From: Eucommia ulmoides
Taxonomy: Eukaryota; Streptophyta; Magnoliopsida; Garryales; Eucommiaceae
Reading direction: 5' to 3'
Assembly (NCBI GenBank): GCA_016647705.1
Contig: CM028329.1
Span: 16,736,410 to 16,800,409, forward strand
Length of the DNA stretch: 64,000 nt
This document shows positions 1 to 12,200 of this stretch, piece by piece. A program made the position numbers and the translations under genes. The notes under the pieces are model-generated. The model ran no database searches, had not been told where the DNA came from, and saw only the letters and a list, made by a program, of their open reading frames with translations. Every line of letters starts with the position of its first letter. Position 1 is the first letter of the stretch.

Positions 1-1322
1 TTTAGAACGTAATATAATAATAAGATAAAAATCGTTTAAAAAAGATTTTCAGGTTTTTAAGTTTAAAACGATTTTCTAGCAATCATAAACCAAGCAATCA
101 AGATAAATATAATTTTAAAAAGTAATTAATAGAGCTTGAATGGATCTCATTGGGAAAACACCAATTACAATGATAATATCACAATTAGAACTCAAATCGG
201 TGACGCCAAACAGTAAGCGCTTTAAATCAAGAGCTTGAATAGTATCTCTCATAGAAATCTCAGAAACAAATTTACTCTTATAAAAGTTCAAACTGATGTT
301 CTTCATATGTTTAATTTAATTCTTGCAGGTTTCTATTAATAGACCAATAACTAGTCCTCTAACGGCGAGTTTGTCAAAGATATGTCATTAAATGATACTC
401 TAAGACTCCATATAATATATCCTATCAATAAATGTATGTTCCACTTAAAAATATCTTTTAATTTTCACTTTTTTGTCTATAAAACGATTCTCAATTCAAA
501 ACCACAAGACTAGGAAGTATTAAATAATTTAAATTAAGAAAATCTCAAAATATACGGACCATATAAATATGGATTACTAAATAAGTTGTTCATATTTAAA
601 ATACATTCAAATCTCCTAAATTTCTCTCTTGGAATCATAAAAAATGGATAACTTTGACCAAAACAATCGAAATAATTGTTGATTTCACTGTATCAGTTTG
701 TTGACTGACTAAGCCTGTCCGTTGACCGACCCATCTTGTTGGTTGATCGAATTATTCAAATTGCTTACTTCCTTTCTCAATTGAGCTACTGTTTCAAACG
801 GTTGACCGATTGTTTTTTTCAGTTAACCGAATAGATCAGTAGGACTCTATTTTAACTCCCAAAACTTACTGTTTTGATAAGTCGACCGACCTTTTTTTTT
901 GATTGACCGAATTGACTCGAAAACATAACATTTTATAATTTAAAACACATTTTTCAATTAGGTCAATTATCTAAATCGTTTCACATAAGGAGCCCATAAA
1001 TTATTACATTTTAGGATCTTAAATTTATCATTTCTTATCATGACACACATATAATTAAATCATTTTAAGTGTCATGTGTGATCCTAATTTGGGTTGCATT
1101 TAGAGTATATAAGTAAAGAGTTATTTTTACCTTTTTTTTTTCGGCGTCTTCAAAACTCTTCATATCTTTGTCATGTCCATCTTGCACCTTGTATGTTTTC
1201 TTCATCAAATTGTCTTCTTAATCAAATGCATGAAACTATAAATCTGAAACACTAAAAAAAATCATTAGTTCCACCAAAACATTAATATTTAATTGTTCAT
1301 AAAAACCTTGGATTCAATATAT
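1..1322 (-). mobile_element. LTR-X copy 1: LTR of a retrotransposon, cut by the window's left edge
   Basis: Read on the minus strand this segment aligns by eye with the start and middle of the solo LTR at 44358-46507 and with 62295-63928. Shared blocks are the TATTGAA-type start near 1320, the GGTGGAACTAATGA block (about 1275), the AACTCTTTAC to GGATCACACATGACAC block (about 1050-1130), a region of TTGACC motifs (650-960), and a late block near positions 1-100. The 3' end of the LTR lies beyond position 1. The apparent 63-codon frame at 115-306 is LTR sequence, not a gene. Confidence 0.7.
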
Positions 1323-2879
1323 ACCATATTTAGGAATACCCAATTCTTAACCGTTGAGCCAATAATGTTAACCATTTGATTTTTTATTTTTATTTTTTAT
1401 GGTGGTTTTTGGTTTTTGGAATTTTTGATAAAATGAATGGTTGGATAGATGGTTGTACCATAAGGCATCCCATTAAAACAAGCACTAAATTTTTGTTACA
1501 TAGGTATTGATAAAGAATGTGGTTGACCACGTATCACCCAATCGATCTGTTATATCACGACCTTTGAAAAGCCCATCCAATTTTCTGACTGCGTGTAAAT
1601 CACCTATCATGTGACTAGATTTTGAGCTATTATGCATGTCTTCCCGAGGGATGATCCTCATCCAGACTGCTAATATTGAGCCTTTGTCGTCCTTTGCCAC
1701 CAGTTATCTGTTCGGTCACCATAACTTTGATGTATCGTACCGATGTTATGCCTTTCCTCACCTGACTAGGGTCTTGGGTTGACCTTTAGGACCTTGGGCC
1801 CTCTAGGAGGCCAATATGTACGACCTCACTACCTTCATTTGATTAGTTCACGTGGTAGGGTAATCTTGACTCGCCCTTGAAATCACCTATAAATAGTGTT
1901 TCATTTTTATACATGAGGTATAGGACAGCTACCATGTTGACCTCATAAATGTCTTCGTTCATTTATCTCTTCACCCTTCCGTCATGGGCTCGATGAGAGG
2001 ATGAGGTTTATTCTCCCAGAGGTAAACCCTCTATGGATGGTATTGATTATTCCATCCACTCTTCTATGGTCATAGCTTGGCTCATTATCCTCATCGTTCT
2101 AACAAGCTTTGCCTCTCCTTAGATCTTTCATTACTTGTCTTGATGAACAAACTTTTAGAGATAAACCCTCGAACCTCTCGATCTCTCCCTTCAATTAAAA
2201 ATAGTTGTTTATGGTATGGCCACGATCTATGTGGAACTCGCGATACTTGTCCCTATTCCTTCCCCTATGACTTGATCTTTAGGGGCGGTGGTTGATTGAG
2301 ATAGTCCCAGTCTTTATCCTTACTTTCGAAAGGCCTTTGAAGTAGGGAAATAACAATTAACAAGTGGAGTTGAATGGTCAATGAGCATGTAACCGTCTTT
2401 GTTCCGATGGAAGATCCCTGAAATGACAAGGTAAGGCTAAAACTAAATGAAGATGTCATATCGATACCCATCCATCCAACCATTGTAGAATGCACATTCT
2501 AGATTGGGTCAAACTTTGACTTAGAGTTTAATAAGAATTTGTTCGTCCTACTGCAAAACAATTGTGATGTCTATGTATGGTCGCATGATAAGATGCTAGG
2601 TATGGATTTGGCCATAGCCATGCATTGGCTGCACGTCAATCTGTATCTTTTGTTGAACAAGAAAAAATAACATAAATTCCATTTTGATCGGCATGTAATT
2701 ATCGAGTAGGAAACAAATAAATTGATCAAGTCTGATGTGATTGGGGGAGGGGGGGGGGGGGGGTACAATTCCTTGATTGGATTTCCAATGCATCTTTGTG
2801 CCAAAGATTAACAACAAGTAGAGACTTTGCGTAAACTTCAAGGACCTCAACAAGCCCTGCCCAAATTACTAGTTCTCCT
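1323..2879. other. Unassigned repetitive-looking sequence
   Basis: No gene is supported. The stretch at about 1440-2300 is less AT-rich than its surroundings and looks like degenerate non-coding retroelement sequence, but I could not match it to anything else in the window. A run of about 18 G sits near 2746-2763, which may be a sequencing or assembly weak point. Confidence 0.4.
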
Positions 2880-2996
2880 TGCTGATGGTCGATATTATCA
2901 TTGATGATCGATGATCGATATTAACAAGTTAAACAATTTGTTTAAATTGTTATAACTACCTAATTCATACCCCTCTTGGATAGATCTGTGGACCAA
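2880..2996 (+). mobile_element. LTR-X 3'-end fragment
   Basis: The sequence TTTAAATTGTTATAACTACC, then CTAATTCATACCCCTCTTGG and a terminal CCAACA, matches the 3' ends of the LTR-X copies that finish at 46507 and 63928. Only the last 100 bp or so of the LTR is recognisable, and no primer binding site follows. Confidence 0.6.
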
Positions 2997-4172
2997 CAAT
3001 GTTAAAGTGTCGTGTGTAGTCTTAATCAAGTTAACATATAATCAGATAAATATAATTTGTCTTTACCTATTTGTACCAAAACATTGTTTTTGAAATGTCT
3101 TGATCTTCCATTTCATTTGCTCAACATTATCAACCCAGATTCACCAACAACGTTTTATGAATTTGGCTTGTTATTTTCATTTCACTAAATCTAGTACGTC
3201 TCTCAAAATCAATGCTAATGGTATTATAAACCCTTTAGGGCTAGCATCTATTTTGTGAGGTATACTAAAAATAATAAAAAATTAATACTTAAAGAAGTTA
3301 AAACAGGTTTAGTGTCCCGTCTGCAAAACTCGAGGGTCAGCGCCATCCCAAGTATATCGACATGTGGGAAAAATAGAACTCAATCAGGGTATATGTTTTG
3401 TGAGTTATAATAAAATTATAAATTTAAAAATTAAATAAGTTTTAACTTGTTCGAGGTCTCGGTTTTGAAAATAGGGCCTGATGTCGATGAACTCAAGTGT
3501 AATTGCTAACCTAGGCAAAGAGACGAGTGGGAAAAAACAAAACTTGATTAGGGTAGACAGTTTGTTGTGAGTTATGCAAAAAAATAATTACAAGTTTTAC
3601 TACAACTTGAATATAAAAGGCCTTAAAATGCCTTTGACGCCTTTGTGCACCTTCATGAGACATTTGGTTCCTTTGTACACTTTAGCGGTCATTAATAACG
3701 AATTTTACATTACATCCATGAAAGCTTGGATTTCATTTGAGATTTGTTGATTGACAATGGCACGATAGTGTCACTATAGTCGACGACTCTAGAATTGTCT
3801 AGTTCGAATAGTTTGGGATGTGTTTAGCTTGTATTGCAAATAGTAAACCTACATTTAAACATTCCTTTTAATTGGAGATTTTGGTTTCACTTTCTCTTGT
3901 TCTATGAATATCTATTTTACCTTGTGTCCTTAGAGAACTAATGGCAAATATTGTCAAATGTTTTCCTAAATGGAAATAGAATTAGTAGGATGATGAATGC
4001 AATACAACCTACGCATTCCCTAATGGATAAGGTCCACCAATACCTTGTAGATAGGTGTCGAATGATACAGGCTTTATTTTTTTATATGTCAACCTTAAAT
4101 ATGAATAAAAATAATAGTTGGAGATTTTGCTATGTTATATTTTCTATGTTAACCATATCTTAAAATATAAAA
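2997..4172. other. Unassigned; includes two diverged tandem copies of about 190 bp
   Basis: At about 3300-3430 and 3455-3600 two diverged copies share the order 'cgagg-tc ... gtgggaaaaa-a-aa ... -atcagggta ... tttgt-gtgagtta'. No coding sequence is supported. The stretch leads directly into the CACTA remnant and may be its 5' flank. Confidence 0.35.
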
Positions 4173-5400
4173 ATGGACAAAAGTTGGATAGATGATAGAC
4201 GCTGCGACTTACCTTCGTATATTGAAGGAGTTAATAAATTCTTGGATTTTGCATGTGCGAACATGAGAGTTTATTCTAAATAAAGTTCCTATGTAAGGAT
4301 TGCCTTAATGCTTACTACTGATCATGTTTTTAGGAAAAGACTCATTGCGTAGTTTGAGGATTCTAGATGAATTATAATAATTGGTTCCTCCATGGGAAAG
4401 CTCTTAACATTGGTAGGAGCAGAGATAGAAATAATTCAGACAATATGGTGGGGATGTTGCGCAAAACTACACACATGACTGGAATAAATTTCGATCTTAG
4501 TGGTGATCAATATTCAAGTAGTAAGCAACCTACTCAGAATATGTCTAAGGAGACATTGGATGAGAGAACTGCAAAACTAATAAAGATCTTAAGTGACGAG
4601 AGTCGTTCCCTTTATCTGAATTCCACAAGACACATTGTCATCTCCTTTATCGTACATTTATTTTACCTCAAAATATTAACTGGATGGACGTCATTTGATA
4701 TGTTATTCAAGTTGTTGAAGGAGGATTTTATTGATGACTCCATATTTCAAAAAAAAGAATTACAAAGAGAATAAGTTTTCTGTTGATCTTAGTAATTCTT
4801 GTAAAACATAGTCTAAACAGTTGCATGTTGTTCTATAACGATGATAAGGATCTTGACAAGCGTGTCATATTCCATGCATTAAAGTATAAGAAATTCATGG
4901 CGTTGATCAGGCCTACAATATTGGTAAAAGTAAAAGAATAGCTACAAAAATGTGTCAAATGTTATCCATTAAAGTTGAGATTGCAGATGTTATATTTGTG
5001 TTCTAATACTACTTCACACATAAAATGGCATGAAAAATTAAGGACATATGATGGTTTGTTGTTGCATTCTATTGATTTTTGGGCCTGGAAAAATCTAGAT
5101 GAACAGTATCCAATGTTTGGCAATGAGAGTCGTAATGTCAGGGTTGGACTAACATCTAATGGTTTCAATCATTTCAGAATGATCAACATCGCAAAAGATA
5201 CATGACCCATTGTTAATGACTTATAACTTACCCTTGTGTATGTGTATGAAACAACCGTATTTTATATTATCTACTCTTGCTGATGGGCCGAAAAGATGGG
5301 CGACATGATTGATATTTTTCTACAACCGTTGATTAAAGAATTGAAGGAGTTTTGGGATACCGGTATGAGAACATGGGATATATCGACATTCTTATAATTA
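4173..5400 (+). pseudogene. CACTA (En/Spm) transposase, TNP2-type, degenerate
   Basis: The frame opens MDKSWIDDRRCDLPSYIEG, then NKFLDFACAN, the transposase-associated N-terminal domain of CACTA elements. Further on are DMVGMLRKTTH (4444-4475), KLIKILSDESRSLYLNSTR and ILTGWTSFDMLFKLLKEDF (4580-4740), then SNTTSHIKWHEKLRTYDG, WKNLDEQYPMFGNESRNVR and VGLTSNGFNHF (5000-5180), and FLQPLIKELKEFWDTG (5310-5370). All are characteristic of TNP2 transposases, which carry out cut-and-paste transposition. The blocks fall in different frames separated by stops, and the C-terminal catalytic half is missing. The gene is therefore dead. Terminal CACTA repeats were not found. Confidence 0.85.
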
Positions 5401-8400
5401 TATCATTATCATTGTAGAACTTGAATGTTGAGTAGAATATCCGGTTATGTAATGTGATCAAAGGAGAAGACTGAAGGAATTCGATAGCTCGATATTCTAG
5501 TTTTTTTTTTTTTTTTTTCTAATCGATATTAGATTATTGAAAAAGGTCTTAAAATATATAGGCTAACTTGATCTGATTTTCTTTCTTTGATACTCAATCC
5601 ATCAATATGATAGATGAATATTCGTAAGGGAACTTATTAAGTTGTAGTAAGAGACCGAACGTGATCATCCTCGATATCTTGCATGGTAGTTTTGCTCGAG
5701 TTGAAATAGGATATGTGAGGTGTGATGAATTCCATGAACTTTTGTACTTAAGATATTGTATATTACATGTATGAGTCACTATACTTTGATAATACTAAGT
5801 GTTGTTCCCCAACCATGGGTCTTCAAAGGTATTCATTGGGTATGGGACATATATAGTAATATATGAGTACGCAAGAAGAGATCTATCACTCTTAGCAAAA
5901 AGATACGCGACTTATGTGATTCAATTTGATATAATTCACCCAAACCTCGAGGTAGAGCAGTGTGATGATTAGGATAAAATACCAATCAAGTATCACAAGG
6001 AATTATATTATCAATCCAATACATATGATTAGACCAAGGATTTTTAAATTAACTATACCTTGTTGGTCTTTTCTGGTACACAAATAGAGATATCGTAGAA
6101 TACATATATCAGACATGAGGGAGTTCTCTTAGTTAAATTCCTTCCAACTAGACATGATTATGATAGGTGGATAGACATGACTTACAGTCGGAGAAAATGC
6201 GTCAAAGGAAAAATTGTTTTCTTTTAGAAGGACAAAATTAGAATTGTTTCAATTTTATTAATCAATTGATTAGTAAAATAATTAATTAGTTTTACCATCC
6301 AAATTTTTATATGAACCTAATGCGTCACACACATGAGGAATTGAAGTTAGAACAATCCTTGTAAAAAGAATGGGCAACAATGCTGAACTTGAGAAGTTCG
6401 GGGGACAAAGTACAAATAGGGAAAGAAAGTGTCTTGGGTTATAAAACTTGGACAATATAAATAAAGAAGGGAAGACCAAATGTTCACCCATCACATTAGG
6501 ATTCAACCAACACCATTTGGTTGGCCCCTTCTATATTTTGTTCTCTCAATCCTGTGTCTGGGAGATCAGTTTTCTTGTCTGCACTTCTTATTTTTGAATT
6601 ATGATATCTCCTTGATTAAAATCTTGAGATTAGATTCACTCTAGAAATTCCAAGAACACTTTATCCCTAAGATTTCATATGTGGATATTGTTAGAGGTAA
6701 GACATTTGTGTCACTTCTAAGAGAATCTGCCTCCGTTAGTTGTTATCGTTCGTGTTCAGACGCTCTTGGAAGAGTCTTCTCTGATCACGCCTCGGGAATT
6801 ACCAATTTTAAGGCTAAAGCATTAGAAGAGGCATAATTAAAGTATTTTTAATGTTATTAGCCTTTATGCTTGTGTTATTATTAATAAGGTTAGATCTGCC
6901 TAAAGGGATTAGATAATAAATTAGATTTAAATTTTTATATTCCACTACATAGATTTGGTAATTTTTAATATTTGATAGCTCCATTTTTCACACGTAGCGA
7001 GATCTCACCTTTACTCAGTCTTTTTCTCCTTTTTAGACTCCGTATAGTATTACACACCAATGGAATAGAACCAGAGTCTAAAATTCAATTTGAAACAGAA
7101 CAAGTTGTTAAACTACCAATATTAATGAGAAAATCTAACTTATTTTCTGAAGATTTGTCCTTGGAACCTAGAACTTGTGGATAGTTCCTCTTCCAACGCC
7201 CGAGTTTACTGTAGTGAAAGGACTTTCCTTTCTAAAGTCTCTTCACTTTCTTCAGCTTTATCTTCACTTTTAAAGATGAGTTTTTTAGTCTTCTTCTTTT
7301 GCTTTTGTTTTGAGGTAGAAGACCCGTTCATTATGAGCAGAATGATCGTTTCGTTTAGACTTTCTCTAAGTCCTTTGGCAGAGTTCAACATGTTAAGAAG
7401 CTTTGGAAGAGATTATTCTAACTTGTTCACGTTAAATTCACCATCAAGAAGGTCTATTTTTCCACATAGTTCATCGGTAAAACTAAAGATTTTATTCTAA
7501 AAGTCATAGGGAGTCTTTTTATAGTTAGATGGGATTAGGCGAGATGAGAACAACAAGGTGCGTAGACTAGCAAAAAAAGAGCAAGATGAAGCCAACGAAT
7601 GCTTTGTTCTCACCTTATCTCTAGGGTTTCCAAAAAGAACTTTTCTTTTCATAACCCATTCAACAGTAGGTTGGCCTAGCTATAATTCACTTTTCATTTC
7701 TCTCATGGTTACACTCACCTTAAATCCCTTTCATCTTGTTAAATGTCAGTTCCATGAAGAGGAGGGGGAGTTGTCATTCAGTTCTTTCAAGAGCCAATTA
7801 GATCCTCGAAGACTCCAATTCCAATTCGAAAACCTAGATATCAATTGGCCCTTTAAATGTCGATTTGAATTGTCTAAAATTTCAATTAAGTCCCTAAACT
7901 TTTTAATTTGAAAAATTATTTCAATTGGTTTGTAAAGGGACTTAATTAAGATCCTAGCACTTTGATTAGACATTAATTGAACTCTTGAAATATTATTTAA
8001 CACCTTGTGGCCTTAATTTAACATTCTTAATTTTCAATTTATTCTCAAAAAATTTCTAATTGGAAATTTATTTCAATCGACTTTTAAAATAGCCTAATCA
8101 TGATTCAAGAACTTTAATTGAGTCACTTTGAGGCTCAATTGAATTTCTAAATATCAATTTAAAGGATGTTAATTGAACTTATAATCATCAAATTCATTCC
8201 AAAAGTTTCGAATTGAAAATTTAAGGCCCAATTTACCACATTGACTCTTGCATTTTTTAATTAGGGGCCTTCAACTTATTACACTGATTTTTGCGAAAAT
8301 ATGAAAAATCATTTTTCGTGAAAGTTTATTTTTGAAATAAATTTGAAAGTTATCAACAGGACAAAATATGATATTTACAAGTTTGCTACATTTTTTGTTT

Positions 8401-9010
8401 GAAATTGTAGGCGGGCCAGAAATTTGTTGCTGTCAATGGTGGTGGTAGGCGGCACTGGGTGGTGTAGTTGAAAAAATTGTTGTAGATTTCAATTGTAGCA
8501 ACTTTAGAAATCCAAAAATTTATTGTCATCAACAGTGGTGGCTAGTGACGGTGATATTTGGCGTATTTAGTGTAGGCCAAATGTGTTCTGAAAGTTAATT
8601 GCAGATTAGTAAGAACGAATAATTTTCAGAACTGAATCAGGGTGTCAAAGGCATACTAGTAAAATTAATTCACGTCTATTATACTAAGTGAAATTCTTGT
8701 AAAAAAATATTATGTGGTGCTACTTGGGAAATATTATGTTTTCCTCTCAGTTACGTGCAGTTGTATGTTCCAACACAAACCAACAACAAAGGACCCTCCA
8801 CAGAAATATCTCTACTTGCCTCAAAAACTCTACATGTGACCTAAAAAGTGTCAAAAATGAAATTGAACTTCTGTACATATGAATTGTCGAAATTGCCTCA
8901 GCGTAAAAATTCTACATATATATACACACAGTGGTAGTCATATAGCACTGTTCTTGAAAAACCAAAAAAAAACAAAAACAAAAAAAAAAACAGAGAGAGA
9001 GACAGAGAGT
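5401..9010. other. Unassigned AT-rich sequence and 3' flank of the aldehyde oxidase gene
   Basis: No gene is supported. A run of about 18 T lies near 5502-5519. A stretch at about 6500-6960 resembles an LTR or leader (U-rich, with a short pyrimidine-rich patch), but I saw no partner copy. The stretch at 7860-8290 is built of loosely repeated phrases such as 'caattaagtccctaa' and 'ttaattgaactc', typical of decayed retroelement non-coding sequence. The stretch at 8750-9010 should hold the aldehyde oxidase 3' untranslated region. Confidence 0.4.
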
Positions 9011-9252
9011 TCAAGATGGTGCTGAAACATGAGATGGTTTGCCATATAGACAGCTTTGAAGGTATCTCTCCACAACATCAAAGCCACAAAGCTCTTTGAC
9101 AACAGGCATTGTGGCAGGAACCTCCAACTGGAATTCCGAATCAAACTCGTTAGATCTGCTCCAAGAACGAACTTGCTTTCTGGCTTCTTTAATGGCGGCT
9201 CTTGTTGCACAGTGAACTGAAGCAGCTAAGAGTAAAGGTGGTTCACCGGAAG
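9011..9252 (-). CDS. AAO: Aldehyde oxidase exon 10 with catalytic Glu and stop
   Basis: The final exon begins with the rest of the Ala codon and reads [20 protein letters not shown]. Its Glu1292 matches the general base of the xanthine oxidase family (Glu1261 of the bovine enzyme). It ends [10 protein letters not shown] and TGA (9013-9011). The acceptor is GGCAG (cag at 9255-9253). No obvious canonical poly(A) signal was seen just downstream. Confidence 0.94.
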
Positions 9253-12200
9253 CTGCCACAGAAACAAACTCAACATTCATACGAATAAACCTTTGAATGA
9301 TCACAAACTAATTGAACTAGGATGCTCTTCAAAGGATAGGGTCATGTGATCTAATATCTCCTGAAATTTCATAATTGTGCTAATTTCACCGGATATGAGT
9401 AAATTTAATTGGTGGATCCAATATTGAGTTAAAATCAATTAATTATAATATTATATGAGATAGTGCCTTTAGCCACATGACATTTAATAAGATGCTCAAA
9501 AGTGAGTGAAAATATTGTAACTTGTTAATGAAAACTGACACTAAACACAATATTTATAATAAGTTGCGCGACAAAAATAGATGGTTCTTGTTCCTTATTT
9601 TTTTTAGTTTTTTCGGTGGTAGATCTAACATTTATGCAGCCATAAGAAGCCACACCGTAATACTAGAAAACGGAAGCTCCAGATTTCAGGAGTATTGAAT
9701 GGTAATATATAATAAAATGACAAACTTGCAAACTGTCTCAAAGCATTGTTCGTCACATATGTCGGTAAATTGTCCACAAAAACATGTTTCTTCATTTATC
9801 TTTAGTTTGTTATTTGTTAAAAGATATTTAACCTAATCTCTCATTCTATTTAGGTGATCCGCATAAGCTATATTTGAGTAACACATACATTGTTTTTTAG
9901 AATTTCACCTTTAGAGGATAGAACACGCTGTTGATGATGGCCGCTGTTTAACACGTGAACATTGAACTCTTTCGGTATGGTGTCAATTGTGGGGATCTTG
10001 TATGTCCATGTTCCGTCAGCAACCACCAAGCCATCAGAATTCGTCAAATATTCTTCGAGCATAAAGAGTCCAATTCCTTGTACAAAAGCTCCTTCAATCT
10101 GTATCAACCACATCCCAAACAATATTAGATGACAAACAGGATTCTAGTTGAACAATTATATTTAGGCAAACCTGTCCCAAATCCACAGCAGGGTTTATGC
10201 TCTGTCCACAGTCATAAATAATATCTGTTCTCAAAATTGTAGTTTCTCCGGTCAGAATATTTACCACAACCTGTAACCCACAAAAACTTCATTCTTAACC
10301 ACAACAAGCATAGTAGTACTTAGTGGTAGTGTTAAGATAAATGAATAACATAGAATTCAAGGAGAAAAGATAAAAGGAAGCTAGTGTTTTTTATTATGAA
10401 TAATGAATGCAAAGAGTACAAGAAAATACCTATCAAAAATAACTTGTACAAACTTGCAATAGAAAAACTTTGAAAACAAAGAAATGTCTATTCCACCCTT
10501 AATACTAAATAAATATGATTACTCTAATATTTCCCCTCAAATTCACGATGTGGTTGCAAGAAGCATCGAGAGTTTGCCAACCAAAAAACAAAAACGCTAA
10601 ATAGAATGCAACTTCGTAAACAAGTCGGCAATCTGCATGGAGGATGAAATGAAGAGCAAAGTAGTAGTGCCATGTTAAAAGTGATGACGAGTAAGATGAC
10701 AATCAATCTCGATGTGCTTAGTCCATTCATGAAAAACTGAGTTGTGAGCAATCTGAATAGCACACTTGTTATCAAAATACATAAGAGTAGGATGAGAAAG
10801 AGAAACACACATATCTACAAGTAACCAACATAACCAAACTATTTTCACGGCAGTGGATGCCATTGCACAATACTAATGACATGTTTGGTTGGAGGTAAAG
10901 GAATCGCATTCCGATGCAATGCAAACGAATTTCGAATGGACATCCATTTAAATTTTGATTTCATTCCATCACAATTTGATTCCATTACCTCCAACCAAAC
11001 ATGCCATAAGCTTCCGTGGAAGATCTAGAAACAATAGCTTGTTTCTTACTCTTCCATGGAATAAGAAAAATCGCCCAAAAATATACAAAAACCAATGACA
11101 GACTTGCAATTTGTGGGGTCATTAGCTCAATCAGCATCAAAGTATGCACGTAACTCCAAAGATGAGGTTGATGAAAGTAAAAGACTCTAAAAGAGGGTGC
11201 TCCTGAAGATAGCAAAGGATACGAAGACGAGCAGCCCAATGAACCATAGTAGGAAAAGTGACAAACTGATTGGCAATGTGAACAACGTAGGCAATGTCTA
11301 GGCGAGTAATAGTAAGATATACCAAACTGCCAACAATAGTACGATATAAGGTAGGATCTGACAAAGAAGCACCATCAAAAGGTGAACATTGAACATTCAC
11401 CTCTAGAGAAATATCAACTGTCCTAGCATCAATCGGGCATGCTCAAGACTGTCAGCGACATACTTAGATTGAGAGAGAAAATAGCCTTTTGGCGAGAATG
11501 CTACTTCAATACCCAAAAATTAGCGTAAAACCCTCAAGTCCTTCATTTCAAACTGACGAGATAGTTCTGACTTCAATATTGCAATCCCATTAACATTATC
11601 ACTAGTTATGATCATATAATTTACATATAAAGAAAGTAGAATACAACTTGTAATGGTAGACTTTATAAAGAGAAGAGAATCATGATTGCTTGGGCAAAAA
11701 CCAAAAAAGTAATCACATTATAGATTTTCTCAAATCAGGCTCGAGATGCTTGTTTAAGGCCATAGCTTTCTTGAAGTGGCAAACTTCTTTAGAATTATGA
11801 GCAACACCAAGATGAGTCATGAAAACTTCCTTTTGAAGATCACCATTCAAGAAGGTATTTTTAACCTCCATCTGAGAAATGTGCCAATAACGAACAGATG
11901 CAATGGCAATAAAAATACGAACAATTGTAATTTTTTCAATCGAAGCAAAGGTCTCCTCATAATTCATACTATACTGCTGAGAAAATCCTTTAGCAACCAA
12001 TCGAGCTTTCTACCGCTCAACTAAAACATCAAACTTGGTTTTAATTTTGTAGACCTAGCGAGAACTAATTGTACTTTTACTAGGAAGTAAAAATAACAAA
12101 TCCCAATTATCCGTATTATGCAAAGTAGAGAGTTCCTCAACCATAACCTGTTGCCAAAGGGGATCAAGAGTTGCCTCTTTATAGGACAAAGGCTCAGAGA

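Noticed and set aside
115-306. A 63-codon minus-strand open frame at the left edge
   Set aside because: The region aligns with the middle of LTR-X at about 45400-45600, so it is LTR sequence.
6500-6960. Possible LTR or pararetrovirus-like leader
   Set aside because: No second copy, primer binding site or coding sequence was found to support it.
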